From: Hepatocystis sp. ex Piliocolobus tephrosceles
Lineage: Eukaryota; Apicomplexa; Aconoidasida; Haemosporida; Plasmodiidae
DNA: 12,660 nt
Assembly (NCBI GenBank): GCA_902459845.2
Contig: CABPSV020000594.1
Location: 1 to 12,660, forward strand
Reading direction: 5' to 3'
Shown here piece by piece: positions 1-9,186 of this stretch. Below the pieces are notes generated by a model, which saw nothing but the letters and a program-made list of their open reading frames with translations, ran no database searches and was not told the origin of the DNA. The position numbers and the translations under genes are program-made. Position 1 is the stretch's first letter; each line of letters begins with the position of its first letter.

Positions 1-1
1 A

Positions 2-389
2 CATGAACAGGTGAATATCGATTTTTGTACAAACGTAATAAAAGAAAACTCAAATAATAAAAGTATGAATAATGAACAAATAAATTTATTACAAAAAAAA
101 TTGAAAAAAAATATAAAGAATGAAATTGATTCAGACATAATAAACGTAATTAGCAGTTGCGATGAAGACAATAATAGTATAAATTCAAAAATGGACAATA
201 AATCCATAAACGAGTTAACAATTGCATCAAATAAATATAAAAATGATTTTGTTCATATAGATACTTTAAATAAATGCGAATTAAGTTTGGAAATAATTAA
301 TAATGACAAAGATGATATGAATGACTTAGTCAAGATTTATGAAAATTCAAAACAGAGCATGTTAGTTGACATAGGAAATAAAGAAGAAG

Positions 390-438
<49 letters not shown>

Positions 439-3400
439 ATTCGAAAATGAGAATGAAAATTGGGATTAAAATGATCTCGAAATGGAAATGTCAGCAAAAC
501 AAACATGGTGATAAAAATTATGACAAAGTTATTAAAAAAAAAAAAATTTGTAAAAATAACATACCGTATCATGATCATAACTATTACTATAATAAGCATA
601 AAGAAAAACAACAAATAAAAAAAAATATATATACTAATGAACAAATCTTAAATACAGTAAATCCAACTTATTATACAAAAATGCCTCAAACATGTAATCA
701 AAACATTCCATTAGGACAAAATAAAAATATATACATTTTAAAAAAAAAAGCTATTAATTCTTTTTATTTTAACTTTATTCAAAATTATAATGTTTCTTTT
801 ATGAATAAAAGAAAAATCTGGAAAAAAAAATCCCCTTTTTTTAACAGGGATGTGGTAAAAGTGGATAAGAGCAGTCTTTCCAGCAACATTACCAATAATG
901 ATGACATCAAAAACAATGACAATATAACATATGATAAAAAAAGAAAAAGTTGTAATACAATATCAATAGATACTGATGAAGCACTGAGTGAATTAAAAAC
1001 AAAAAAACCCAAACAAAATAATATTAACAATAACAATTTTTTTATACGTGATAACAACCAAAATAACGAAACCGATATTTATACTGTAGAAAATGGAATA
1101 CCTAAAGAAATAAAAAAACATATTATTACTACACAAGAAGAAGTAAAACAAGCTTTAAAACAAGATTTAAAACAAGATTTAAAACAAGATTTAAAACAAG
1201 ATGCAAAACAAGATTTAAAACAAGATTTAAAACAAGATTTAAAACAAGATGCAAAACAAGATTTAAAACAAGATTTAAAACAAGATGCAAAACAAGATGC
1301 AAAACAAGATGCAAAACAAGATGCAAAACAAGATGCAAATGTTTTTTTTTATCAACACGAATGGTTAAAACTGATATTCCAACTGATTAATAATAATAAT
1401 TTTATATTAGCTGAAAAGTTGATGGTTCTCATTTTTAAAAAAGAGGAAATGTTATATAAAAAATTTTTAGATAAATCTGAAAACACAGGAACTGTAGATG
1501 GTGGTAACAATGGTTCAGGTGGTAACAATGCGGAGATAACTTTTTTTATGAAACAAATTGTGAATAATTGTCCACAAAACTGGCCATTATTAGATATAGG
1601 TATACTTATAATAGCCACTCAAATAGTTTGTTATATTTTCCATAACAACAAAATAAATATGTTTTATGATGGTTGTCGTATTTTCGAAAAATACTGTATT
1701 CCTATTTTGTTAAATTCTTCTTTATTTAGTTGTCAAAAAAATGGAAACAATATATTTATGTTTGAACATATATTTTTTTTTAAAATTATTATATGTACAA
1801 ATACAAAACCTACACCAGAATTAATAAAATTTTCGAATAATTATTTATCAACTGATTATATAATGAATGAAAAAACGATTTTAGATACAATTTTTATGGC
1901 ATTAGCATATTATATTACTGCTAGTCATAATTTGATTAATTATGTTGCAAATAACAACGTTGTTTATTATGTTAACTTATTTCAACAAAATGGTAGAGTA
2001 GGGAGTATAAAAAAAGGAAAAAAAAAAAAAAACAACAAATGTTATGATGGTATTAGTAAGTCTGTTGGAGGTGTGGCTGGAGTTGGAGATGTGATTGGAG
2101 TTGGAGATGTGGTTGGAGTTGGAGATGTGGTTGGAGTTGGAGATGTGGTTGAAAGTATGGTTGAAAGTATGGATGAAAGTATGGATGAAAGTATGGATGA
2201 AAACCATCCGAATGGCTTATCAGTCGTAAAAAACAATCTTGAATTAAGAAATTACAAACCGACTGGTGTCAAACATAGACATTCTGAAAACATGCATAAT
2301 AATATGTTCAAAAAAAAAAATATTAACATAAACAATAAGAAAAGGAAAAAAACGTACGAAACGAGTATTAAAAAACGATTAAACATATTGAGAGCGATTA
2401 AATGTATTAATAAATTGGAAAAACAGAAAAAAAAAAAACAAAAAAAAAGTCTAAATGCGATCAAAAATACAACCAAAAATGCAACCAAAAATGCAACCAA
2501 AAATGCAACCAAAAATGCAACCGAAAATGCAATCGAAAATGCAACCGAAAATGCAATCGAAAATGCAACCAAAAATGCAACCGAAAATGCAATCGAAAAT
2601 GCAACTGAAGATGCAACTGAAGATACAACCAAAAATGATAATAAAATAAGCCAAGTAAATGGAAAACAGAAACCATATGATAAAATAAATATATCCGAAT
2701 TGGAATACATGAATATTGATGAAGAAGGTAAAACACAAACATGTATCAAACACAAAAGTGGAAATCGTTATAATACACCCAATATTACTTGTTTCAATAC
2801 TAACAACAACAATCGTAATGAAATAAATTTCTTTTTATTTCAAAACAGTAAAATAAATACAATGGTTCGATATCAAACAGATACAATTTTTGAAAAATTG
2901 TTTTTTTTAATTATGTTGGAAATATTTAATTTAACATTTGATAATCGAGACAGTGCTTTTGAAAATATTTTAATTATAAGAAGATTTTATCGTTTATTTT
3001 TGAACATAGCACAAAAAAGATTTATTGCATTGTCAGTATTCGTACATGGTCGTACATGTACATCTTTTAATATGACTGGTACTGGTAATAGTAATGATAA
3101 TGATAATGGTACTACTACAAGTAATGACAAAAAATTTAGAAACAATAATAATAGTAGCAGTAGTAATGTTAATAATAATATAAATGTATTTGTAAATCCA
3201 AATGAAATATATACAACCGAAAATAATTTAATAAATAGTAATAATTTTCAAGACGATATTATACAAAAAGCAAAACAAATAATACCTACCCCAAACAAAC
3301 TTTATGACAATTATTATAACATATGGTTATGGATTGAGCGAATCTGTTCAAACATTTTTTACAAAATTAACAATATGCTTTATGATACATACAGTTGGGA

Positions 3401-6400
3401 TAATATCAACAAAAATAAAAAAAAAAATAAAGTAAAAAACAAAATAAAAAATAAAATAAATATAAATTATGATAAAATCGAGTTGATAAATAAAAACATA
3501 AAACGGTTATCGTACTTACAAAAATTTAATTGCACCATATTAAAAAAGTATTGGTATATTTTTGGGGTAGAAGAAAGACAGAAAGAGATAGAAATATGGA
3601 AAGGAACAGAGGTAGATGTAGAAGCAGAAGTAGAGGCAAAGATAGCATCAGATATAGAAACAGGGACAAAAGCAGAAACAGGGACAAAAGCAGAAACAGG
3701 GACAAAAGCAGAAACAGAGACAAAAGAAGAAGCAGAGACAAAAGAAGAAACAGAGACAAAAGAAGAAACAGAGACAAAGGCAAGTACAAATGCAAGTGGA
3801 GGTGCAGATTCACATAGGGGAGGACCTAACCATGATCTTTTTACTACCAGTTTGAATAGCACCTTTAATGATAGAACGTTAAACAATCATATGTATAACA
3901 ATAATAATATTAACAATAATAATATTAACAATAATAATATTAATAATAATATTAATAATAGTATTAATAATAGTATTAATAATAGTATTAATAATAGTAT
4001 TAATAATAGTTTTAATAATAGTATTAATAATAGTATTAATAATAATATTAATAATATGTATGGCAATGTTAATGACAGCGTTCGCAGTAGTATTTGTGGA
4101 AGTATAAGACACGGATTAAACGACAACAGTATAAATTATAATCAGAAAAATAAAAAATATATGCTAACTAATGACATTAACTTAAATAATTATTTTTCAC
4201 AAAATTATTTAAACTATAAAAATAATAAAAAAGAAAAATTAAAAAATAAAATTTTGTTTAAATTAGAAAAAAAAGATATACAATATGATAGTTTGGCTTT
4301 TCATTTTTTATCTTCAGTAGAAAGTATTTGTAAGGCATATTTAAGTATTGAAAACATTCCATCTTTTTTGCATGTAAGTAATAAAAATGATTCTTTTTAT
4401 CATATTTTTACTGAAAAGAATAAAATTAATGATAATAGTAGTATGCCTTATTTAAATGGTTGTCAAGATGATAAATATAATACCATTACATTGTTAGATA
4501 GATCTATTTTATGGAATACTAATACGGAAGACATACATGAACTAGATTCTAGGCGAAGTGTACAATCATATAATGCTTTAAGTAGAAATACCTCTACTAG
4601 TAATTACAAATGTTATAAAAATTATAATGAAGATAGTGTTTATGATGGTATGAGTAGTGTACCTCGCAATCGTAATAGTAGTACCACACGCAGTGTCACA
4701 CACAGTAGTATTCACAACAGTACATACAGCACACACAGTACATACAACTGTGTTGATAAAACAAACGGATTAAACAAAGATTACTGGATTAAACAACTAA
4801 AAGATAGATTAAAAATATATGATATTGAATGGCATGAAGCATATGAACAAAAATATTTGAATTTGGTTGTATGTATGAATACAATGATAGAAAATTTTAA
4901 AAAAAAAAAATTATTTTTAAAAATTATGAAATATAATATACCTACTATATGGTTAAATAAATTACAAATATATTTACAGTACATACAACTAGCTATTAAT
5001 TCGAAATTTTTTTTAGGTTCAACATATAATGAAATATATTTATTTATAAAAAAAAAATATTTACTTGTGCTTGACTTTGTAGAGGATCACATAAATGAGC
5101 AGGTTAGTGACGAGGAGGTGGACATCACTAACACGGTAAATACTAATATGGTAAATACTAATATGGTAAATACTAATATGGTAAATACTAATATGGTAAA
5201 TACTAATATGGTAAATACTAATATGGTAAATACTAATATGGTAAATACTAATAATTTACCATCCCAACCGAATACTCCACTTGAAACTAAAACGTCGTCA
5301 TTTACACTAAAAAAAAAAAGTGTGGACAAAATAGTAAAAGGTAAAAGTAAAAAAAATAACTTAGATGACTATAACATTTTTCAAAATCAAAAAAATTATA
5401 TTGATGCAAACTATTTATTGATAGCTTGGGAAATAGCTAATTTTTATTTTTCTATTTTATATTACAAATTAGAATTAAAAAAAATATTAGTGGAGATGTT
5501 AAAATGGTTGAATTTTTTTAAAAAAATTGATAAGAAAAAGAAAAAGGGTGCTTACGAGTTATTTAAATTCCGTTGTGCATTTTATTTTATACATATATTA
5601 ATTTTTATGAATAAATATAGTTATGCTAAAAAAATGATTAAACATGCTTCGAATGATTGTTTTGATAGTAATATGTTATATATTGATAAAAAAAAAGAAG
5701 AGTGTGAAAATGTGAATATTACTACTGTTACAAATAATACCGATACTGTTTATCCTTCACATGACGTTATTAGTATAAGTGATGATGATAGTGTTGAAAC
5801 TAATAATAAAACAGATATTATTTTTTTAAATAATGTAGATAGAGAGTTACCAAAACCAATGGATGGTGATATATTAAAAAATAATATACCAAAACAATCG
5901 ATAAAAGAAACAAATATAATAACTAATGTGAAAAAAGTACATAAATTAATAATTAATCATTCAAAAGATTTATCTAACATTCTAACAATATCAGAAAAAA
6001 ACAAAATGCTACACTCACATATAATTAACAAATGTTATTTATATGAGAAATGGACAAATCACATGATTATAAAATATAATAATGTAATTACATATTTATT
6101 AAAAAAAAAAAATATTGTAAAATTAATACTATTCAATAAAAGTAATATATCAATACTTATGAAAAATAAGAAAGATAAAAAAATAATAAAAAAAGTGATC
6201 AATTATATGAATAAGTTAGAAATTATATTATTAAATCTTTATTATTTATGTATTAAATTGTATAAAAATTATTATTACCATGCTTCTATATTACATTGTA
6301 ATACAGCAAAACAAATATATTATGCATCTAAATATTTAAATATACATATAAAACCAAAAAAATATATGCAAACTTATGTTACTTTCGATTGGGAACAAAG

Positions 6401-8620
6401 TCATAACAATAACACTAGTAATCATCCCAATGATAATTCAACTACCTATGACGATATCAATTCAAATAAATTAACAAAAAGTTTTTCTTCATTACATTTA
6501 CCTAACCACATGTTATATAAAATGGCTAATGGTTATGTAGAAGAAGAAACTCATCACATGGATACAATTAAAGGAGAAACATCGTTCGAAATGGATAAAT
6601 CTTATTTAAAAAAAAACACAACCGATTATCTTACCAAAAAAATATCACCATATAATAATAATAATAATAATAATCACACATTTTATATAAAAGGTACATA
6701 CAATAACAACAATACAGATCCCAATAATTATTGCAATATTCCCAACTCAATGAACAATACGTTACATTTTTCAAATATACATTCATCAGGATTTGTAAAA
6801 AAAAAAAATAACCACAACAATGACAATAATGATATGTTTTTTCTACATGCCCTTGTTTTGAGTATACAAGTCCAATATACATTATCCATAAATATAATGA
6901 TTTGTTCTGAACTTTTTATGTTTCGAAAAAAATTAAACAAACTGAAAAGAAAAAATAGAGCTATGAAACGTGAAGTAAAACTTAGGAAGAGTAATAAGGC
7001 AAACATGTTATTGAAAATTAAAAAAGAAAAAAATAGAAAATGTAGGGACAGTGACAATGGTATTAACAACAGTGGGGACAGTGACAATGGTATTAGCATC
7101 AATGAGGATAGTGGCAGTGGTATTAGCAACAGTGGGGACAGTGGTAGTGGTATTAGCAATAGTGGGGACAGTGGTAGTGGTATTAGCAATAGTGGGGACA
7201 GTGGTAGTGGTATTAGCAATAGTGGGGACAGTGGTAGTGGTATTAGCAATAGTGGCAAAAAAAAAAGAAGCAATAATAAAAACAAATATAAAAACAAATA
7301 TTATAGTAAAAAGAACGTAGCATCTTACATAAATTCGCTATTTGATCATAAAATTTTGTCTAAACATTTTCGAATACTGCATGGACAAAATTTTAATAAA
7401 AAAAAAAAACAAGTCAAAAAGCAAGCCAAAAAACAAGCTAAAAAATATGAAAGTACAAATAGGATAGAATCTTGTAGTAACCGATCGAGTGATCAATCAG
7501 ATGACCAAAACCCTTCATTTAAAAATGAGAATTACCAAGATATACAAAGAAAAAAAAACAATGTGTTAGATACTTATCCTATGTTGTTACAAAACAATAA
7601 CATAAACAAAGGATATGATTCAGATATAGTGACCACATATGTAAATAAATACAACACAAATAAATATGAATATAATTATAAAAATAAATCTTGTTTTGGT
7701 AATTATTTGTCTGATAGTTATACAAAATATGAACAGCTAAACTTAACAACAACAACAACAACAATTAATCAAAAATTATGTACATATGATCAAAATGTAC
7801 GACAAATCAAAAAAAAAAATTTAACAAAAAAAAATAATTATAGTATACTAGTTAAAATTTCAACATGGCTTAATAAAAATTCGGCAGCTCAGTTAACTTG
7901 GATCACACAGGTTACCCATATAAAAAAATGCGTAAACAAATAAATGCACACATATATATATGTACATATTTTAATTTGACAAAATAGCTTGTGCATCGCT
8001 TTTTACACAGTTAATCTTTATACACTGTTAATCTTTATACACTGTTAATCCTTTTTTTCTTTCTTTCTTTCTTTCATTTTTTTTTTTTTTTTTTTTTTTT
8101 TTTTCTTTTTCTTTTTTTTATTTACAGAAGTTGTTTAAAATGTGTCTACCGGAGCTACTATGTGTTGTTCTAGCCCTTCAATCAAACATGTTCATAAACA
8201 AAAACATTATAACGGTACAAACAAAATACTGTTTTACTCTTCATACATTGTTGTTATTTATTTATTTCGTTTGGGTTATAAATTAAAGACATGCGCAATA
8301 TATATATATATATATAATGCCCATGTAATGCATATACTCATAATGTTTTTTTTTTTTTTTTTTTTTCTCATTATTATTATGTTATGCAGAACATCAAACG
8401 AATAGATCGGATTTTAAAATTGTGCCCAGAAAGCCCTCAAATTGTTTACTTTGCTACACAATCATTAAAATGTTATGAAAATGAAAAAAATGAGAAAAAA
8501 TTTAAAAATTATTTTATACTAAATAAAAAGTATAGAGAAATATTTTTAGAGAAAAAAAAGGAAATAAATAATTCAAAGGACATAGTATTTAAGTTATATG
8601 AAAATTTTTTAAATTTGTGA
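2..8620 (+). CDS. Very large Lys/Asn-rich protein of unknown function (5' end outside window; three exons visible; one frame break)
   Basis: I do not recognise the family. Exons: 2-7910 (open at the left edge, frame broken at the A tract 390-434), 8128-8214 and 8390-8620 with TGA at 8618-8620; both introns are phase 0. About 2,740 residues are visible. Hydrophobic, probably alpha-helical blocks rich in Tyr, Phe, Leu and Ile are encoded near 1350-1480, 1540-1990, 2860-3060, 3300-3410, 4255-4370, 4780-5100, 5395-5660, 6000-6390, 6835-6960 and 7840-8615. Between them lie Asn-rich stretches and tandem arrays. Motifs such as WLKLIFQL, YNIWLWIERICSNIFYK and AKKMIKHAS look like amphipathic helices, so a TPR/HEAT-like scaffold is my inference. 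No catalytic motif, signal peptide or convincing membrane segment was seen. The coding nature of 435-7910 is strong because no stop occurs in about 2,490 codons of A+T-rich DNA. It converges on the minus-strand gene. Alternative to the frame break: a genuine pseudogenising indel. Confidence 0.85.
390..434 (+). repeat. 45-nt poly(A) tract encoding lysine; site of reading-frame break
   Basis: The upstream coding frame (open from position 2) enters this A run as KEEEKKKK and stops at TAA 467-469 shortly after. The frame that continues to 7910 is closed upstream by TAG at 372-374 and is open from 375. A tract one base shorter, or two longer, would join the two frames. Long lysine-coding A runs are normal in Plasmodium exons and their length is error-prone in sequencing, so an assembly indel is the simplest explanation. 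A real frameshift is possible. Confidence 0.75.
1146..1337 (+). repeat. KQD[L/A] tetrapeptide array, 16 x 12 bp, in frame
   Basis: There are sixteen 12-bp units. The first reads KQAL and the next fifteen read KQDL or KQDA in the order LLLA LLLA LL AAAAA. The doubled LLLA order indicates a 48-bp higher-order duplication as well as single-unit slippage. The array is charged (Lys and Asp) and probably forms an exposed helix or disordered linker just before the hydrophobic block that starts near 1350. Confidence 0.93.
2079..2198 (+). repeat. Two adjoining in-frame arrays: GVGDVV x4 (18 bp) and ESM[V/D] x4 (12 bp)
   Basis: Positions 2079-2150 carry four 18-bp units coding GVGDVI/GVGDVV. They are followed directly by four 12-bp units coding ESMV and then ESMD three times (2151-2198). 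The Gly/Val composition differs sharply from the Lys/Asn-rich surroundings, and the stretch is more G-rich than its flanks. It probably forms a flexible linker. Confidence 0.9.
2454..2633 (+). repeat. NAT[K/E]/NAIE tetrapeptide array, 15 x 12 bp, in frame
   Basis: There are fifteen 12-bp units, variants of NATK, NATE and NAIE, ending in DATE and DTTK. The end units are the most diverged, as expected when central units are the youngest. The array follows a strongly basic lysine-rich stretch and shifts the local charge from positive to negative along its length. Confidence 0.9.
3657..3782 (+). repeat. ET[G/E]TK[A/E] hexapeptide array, 7 x 18 bp, in frame
   Basis: Seven 18-bp units run from ETGTKA (first three) to ETETKE-type units (last four). 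It is preceded by a Val/Glu/Ala acidic stretch (about 3612-3656). The purine-rich plus strand leaves several shadow frames open, which explains apparent ORFs on both strands here. Confidence 0.9.
3897..4055 (+). repeat. Asn-rich array (NNNNI then NNSI units), 53 codons
   Basis: Fifty-three consecutive codons are Asn, Ile, Ser or one Phe. It begins with 15-bp NNNNI units and changes to 12-bp NNSI units. Asn homopolymer-like inserts of this kind are characteristic of Plasmodium proteins and are presumed disordered or prion-like. The insert separates two hydrophobic blocks. Confidence 0.93.
5136..5255 (+). repeat. VNTNM pentapeptide array, 7 identical 15-bp units plus one variant
   Basis: Seven VNTNM units are identical at the DNA level, and an eighth reads VNTNN. 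Such purity implies recent expansion or frequent slippage, so copy number probably varies between isolates. It follows the acidic end of a helical block (DHINEQ...DEEVD) and precedes a Pro/Thr/Ser linker. Confidence 0.93.
7047..7256 (+). repeat. DSGSGISNSG decapeptide array, 7 x 30 bp
   Basis: There are seven 30-bp units. The first two are diverged (DSDNGINNSG, DSDNGISINE), and the last five code the same decapeptide with only small third-position differences. It lies between two very basic lysine-rich stretches. This is the longest repeat unit in the window, and its Ser/Gly/Asp composition suggests a disordered, possibly phosphorylatable linker (inference). Confidence 0.92.
7911..8127 (+). 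other. Intron 1 of the plus-strand gene (217 bp)
   Basis: The donor is CAG|GTTACC at 7910/7911. The acceptor is a long T/C-rich tract ending TTTACAG at 8127. Reading on without splicing meets a stop at 7941-7943, whereas splicing gives an uninterrupted phase-0 junction (...TWITQ | KLFKM...). The donor departs from the usual GTAA-type Plasmodium consensus, which lowers certainty slightly. The intron carries a 17-bp tandem repeat at 8010-8050, then a CTTT/poly(T) pyrimidine tract. Confidence 0.82.
8128..8214 (+). CDS. Exon 2 of the plus-strand gene (29 codons)
   Basis: The exon is flanked by an AG acceptor (8126-8127) and a GTACAA donor (8215-8220). It reads as 29 sense codons, beginning KLFKMCLPELL and ending NKNIIT. 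It is hydrophobic and helical, and noticeably more G+C-rich than the introns on either side. Its length is a multiple of three, so splicing it in or out would keep the frame. Confidence 0.82.
8215..8389 (+). other. Intron 2 of the plus-strand gene (175 bp)
   Basis: The donor is ACG|GTACAA at 8214/8215. The acceptor is a long T tract followed by TTATGCAG, ending at 8389. The interior contains a (TA)n run near 8299-8316 and T(22) near 8345-8366. Phase 0 is kept on both sides. Size and base composition are typical of Plasmodium introns. Confidence 0.85.
8390..8620 (+). CDS. Exon 3 (C-terminal, 76 codons plus stop) of the plus-strand gene
   Basis: The exon opens as NIKRIDRILKLCPESPQ and ends KLYENFLNL before TGA at 8618-8620. 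The first part continues the helical pattern of exon 2; the last 45 or so residues are charged and Lys-rich, and probably helical. The ATG at 8384-8386 lies inside the acceptor sequence, so a separate small gene starting there is much less likely than a terminal exon. Confidence 0.83.
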   Translation, partial: NIKRIDRILKLCPESPQIVYFATQSLKCYENEKNEKKFKNYFILNKKYREIFLEKKKEINNSKDIVFKLYENFLNL

Positions 8621-8796
8621 ACAGTCACTTTAAAAAAAAAAAAAAAAAAAAAAATCAAAAGTACTTGCATATGTACATATATTTATAAATATACATATAT
8701 ATACATACATATACATATATATTTGATGTATATATAGGTCTATGTGTGATTGTGATTTGTATGTCGTCTCCAATATGCGTTGATTTATATACTTTT

Positions 8797-8838
8797 AACT
8801 GGAGAAATATATATATTTATATCAGATTTCTTCCAGTT
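8797..8838. terminator. Hairpin with 12-bp stem, 17-nt loop and one bulge in the convergent 3' region
   Basis: AACTGGAGAAAT (8797-8808) pairs fully with ATTTC (8826-8830) and TCCAGTT (8832-8838), leaving only T8831 bulged. All pairs are Watson-Crick, so it could form in RNA from either strand. It lies about 180 nt past the plus-gene stop. A role in 3'-end formation or transcript stability is inference; chance is possible because part of the stem is A/T. Confidence 0.45.
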
Positions 8839-9090
8839 TTGCATTTTTCATTATTCCTCATTTTTTTTGTACCTTTTTTTTATATTCTAATTTTATAAAT
8901 ATCTTAATTTTTGAATTATAAAGTTTTATTTCTCTTTTTTAATATACAGAAAAAAAAACAATTTTTTTTTTTAAACATGCATGAAAATGAAAAAAGTTGT
9001 TACTACAACAGATATTTTTAAAATGGTTAAAAATGTAGACAACAAAAAATAAAAAAAAAAAAAAAAAACATATATATATATATATATATC

Positions 9091-9183
9091 TACATGCAGG
9101 CTAACGCGTAAATGTGCTAAACTTTTGGGTGGGCCCTTCCTTCCTACGCTAGAATTCATATGATTCCAACGTTACCCCACCGT
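9091..9183 (-). ncRNA. G+C-rich island with a strand-asymmetric hairpin; candidate structured RNA or 3'UTR element
   Basis: About 47% G+C over 9091-9180 (42 of 90 bases counted) stands in otherwise nearly pure A+T intergenic DNA. On the minus strand ACGTTGGAAT (9172-9163) pairs with ATTCTAGCGT (9155-9146) over 10 bp with two G-U pairs and a 7-nt loop; on the plus strand those two positions become mismatches. An outer stem GGTGGG (9181-9176) / CCCACC (9133-9128) encloses it, leaving a purine-rich internal loop (AGGAAGGAAGGG). It begins 5 nt after the minus-gene stop, so it may be a 3'UTR element rather than a separate RNA. No tRNA or C/D-box pattern was seen. Confidence 0.35.
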
Positions 9184-9186
9184 TAT

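Larger units (their letters stand above)
8621..9186. other. Convergent 3' intergenic region (566 bp)
   Basis: Both flanking genes end here, so it holds two 3' untranslated regions. It contains an A run just after the plus stop (about 8632-8654), TATACA-type simple repeats (about 8665-8740), a hairpin (8797-8838), a CATGCATG palindrome (8977-8984), an A run (about 9051-9068), a TA run (about 9070-9089) and a G+C-rich island (9091-9183). No convincing protein gene or tRNA was found. Confidence 0.85.

Noticed and set aside
330..644. Minus-strand ORF with poly-Phe that looks like a membrane protein
   Set aside because: The hydrophobicity comes from reading the lysine-coding A tracts backwards.
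2252..2755. Minus-strand ORFs of up to 167 codons over the NATK array
   Set aside because: They are shadows of the in-frame plus-strand repeat; composition mirrors the antisense of Asn/Ala/Thr codons.
6728..7297. 189-codon minus-strand ORF rich in Leu/Pro/Ile
   Set aside because: It is the antisense of the DSGSG repeat array. Tandem units without stops keep several frames open, and the plus-strand frame is part of a far longer ORF.
8142..8405. Plus-strand 87-codon ORF across exon 2 and intron 2
   Set aside because: It starts at GTG in a different frame from exon 2 and reads through the TA and T runs of the intron (Ile-Tyr and poly-Phe).
8971..9159. Minus-strand 62-codon ORF starting in the G+C-rich island (MNSSVGRKGPP...)
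   Set aside because: It runs into TA and T repeats, giving repeated Ile-Tyr and poly-Phe, starts inside a hairpin loop just after another gene's stop, and has no independent support.
9128..9181. tRNA or snoRNA in the G+C-rich island
   Set aside because: There is no cloverleaf with T-arm GTTC-like sequence and no C/D boxes. An ACA triplet lies about 12 nt beyond the outer stem, too far for a standard H/ACA tail, so only a generic structured element is proposed.
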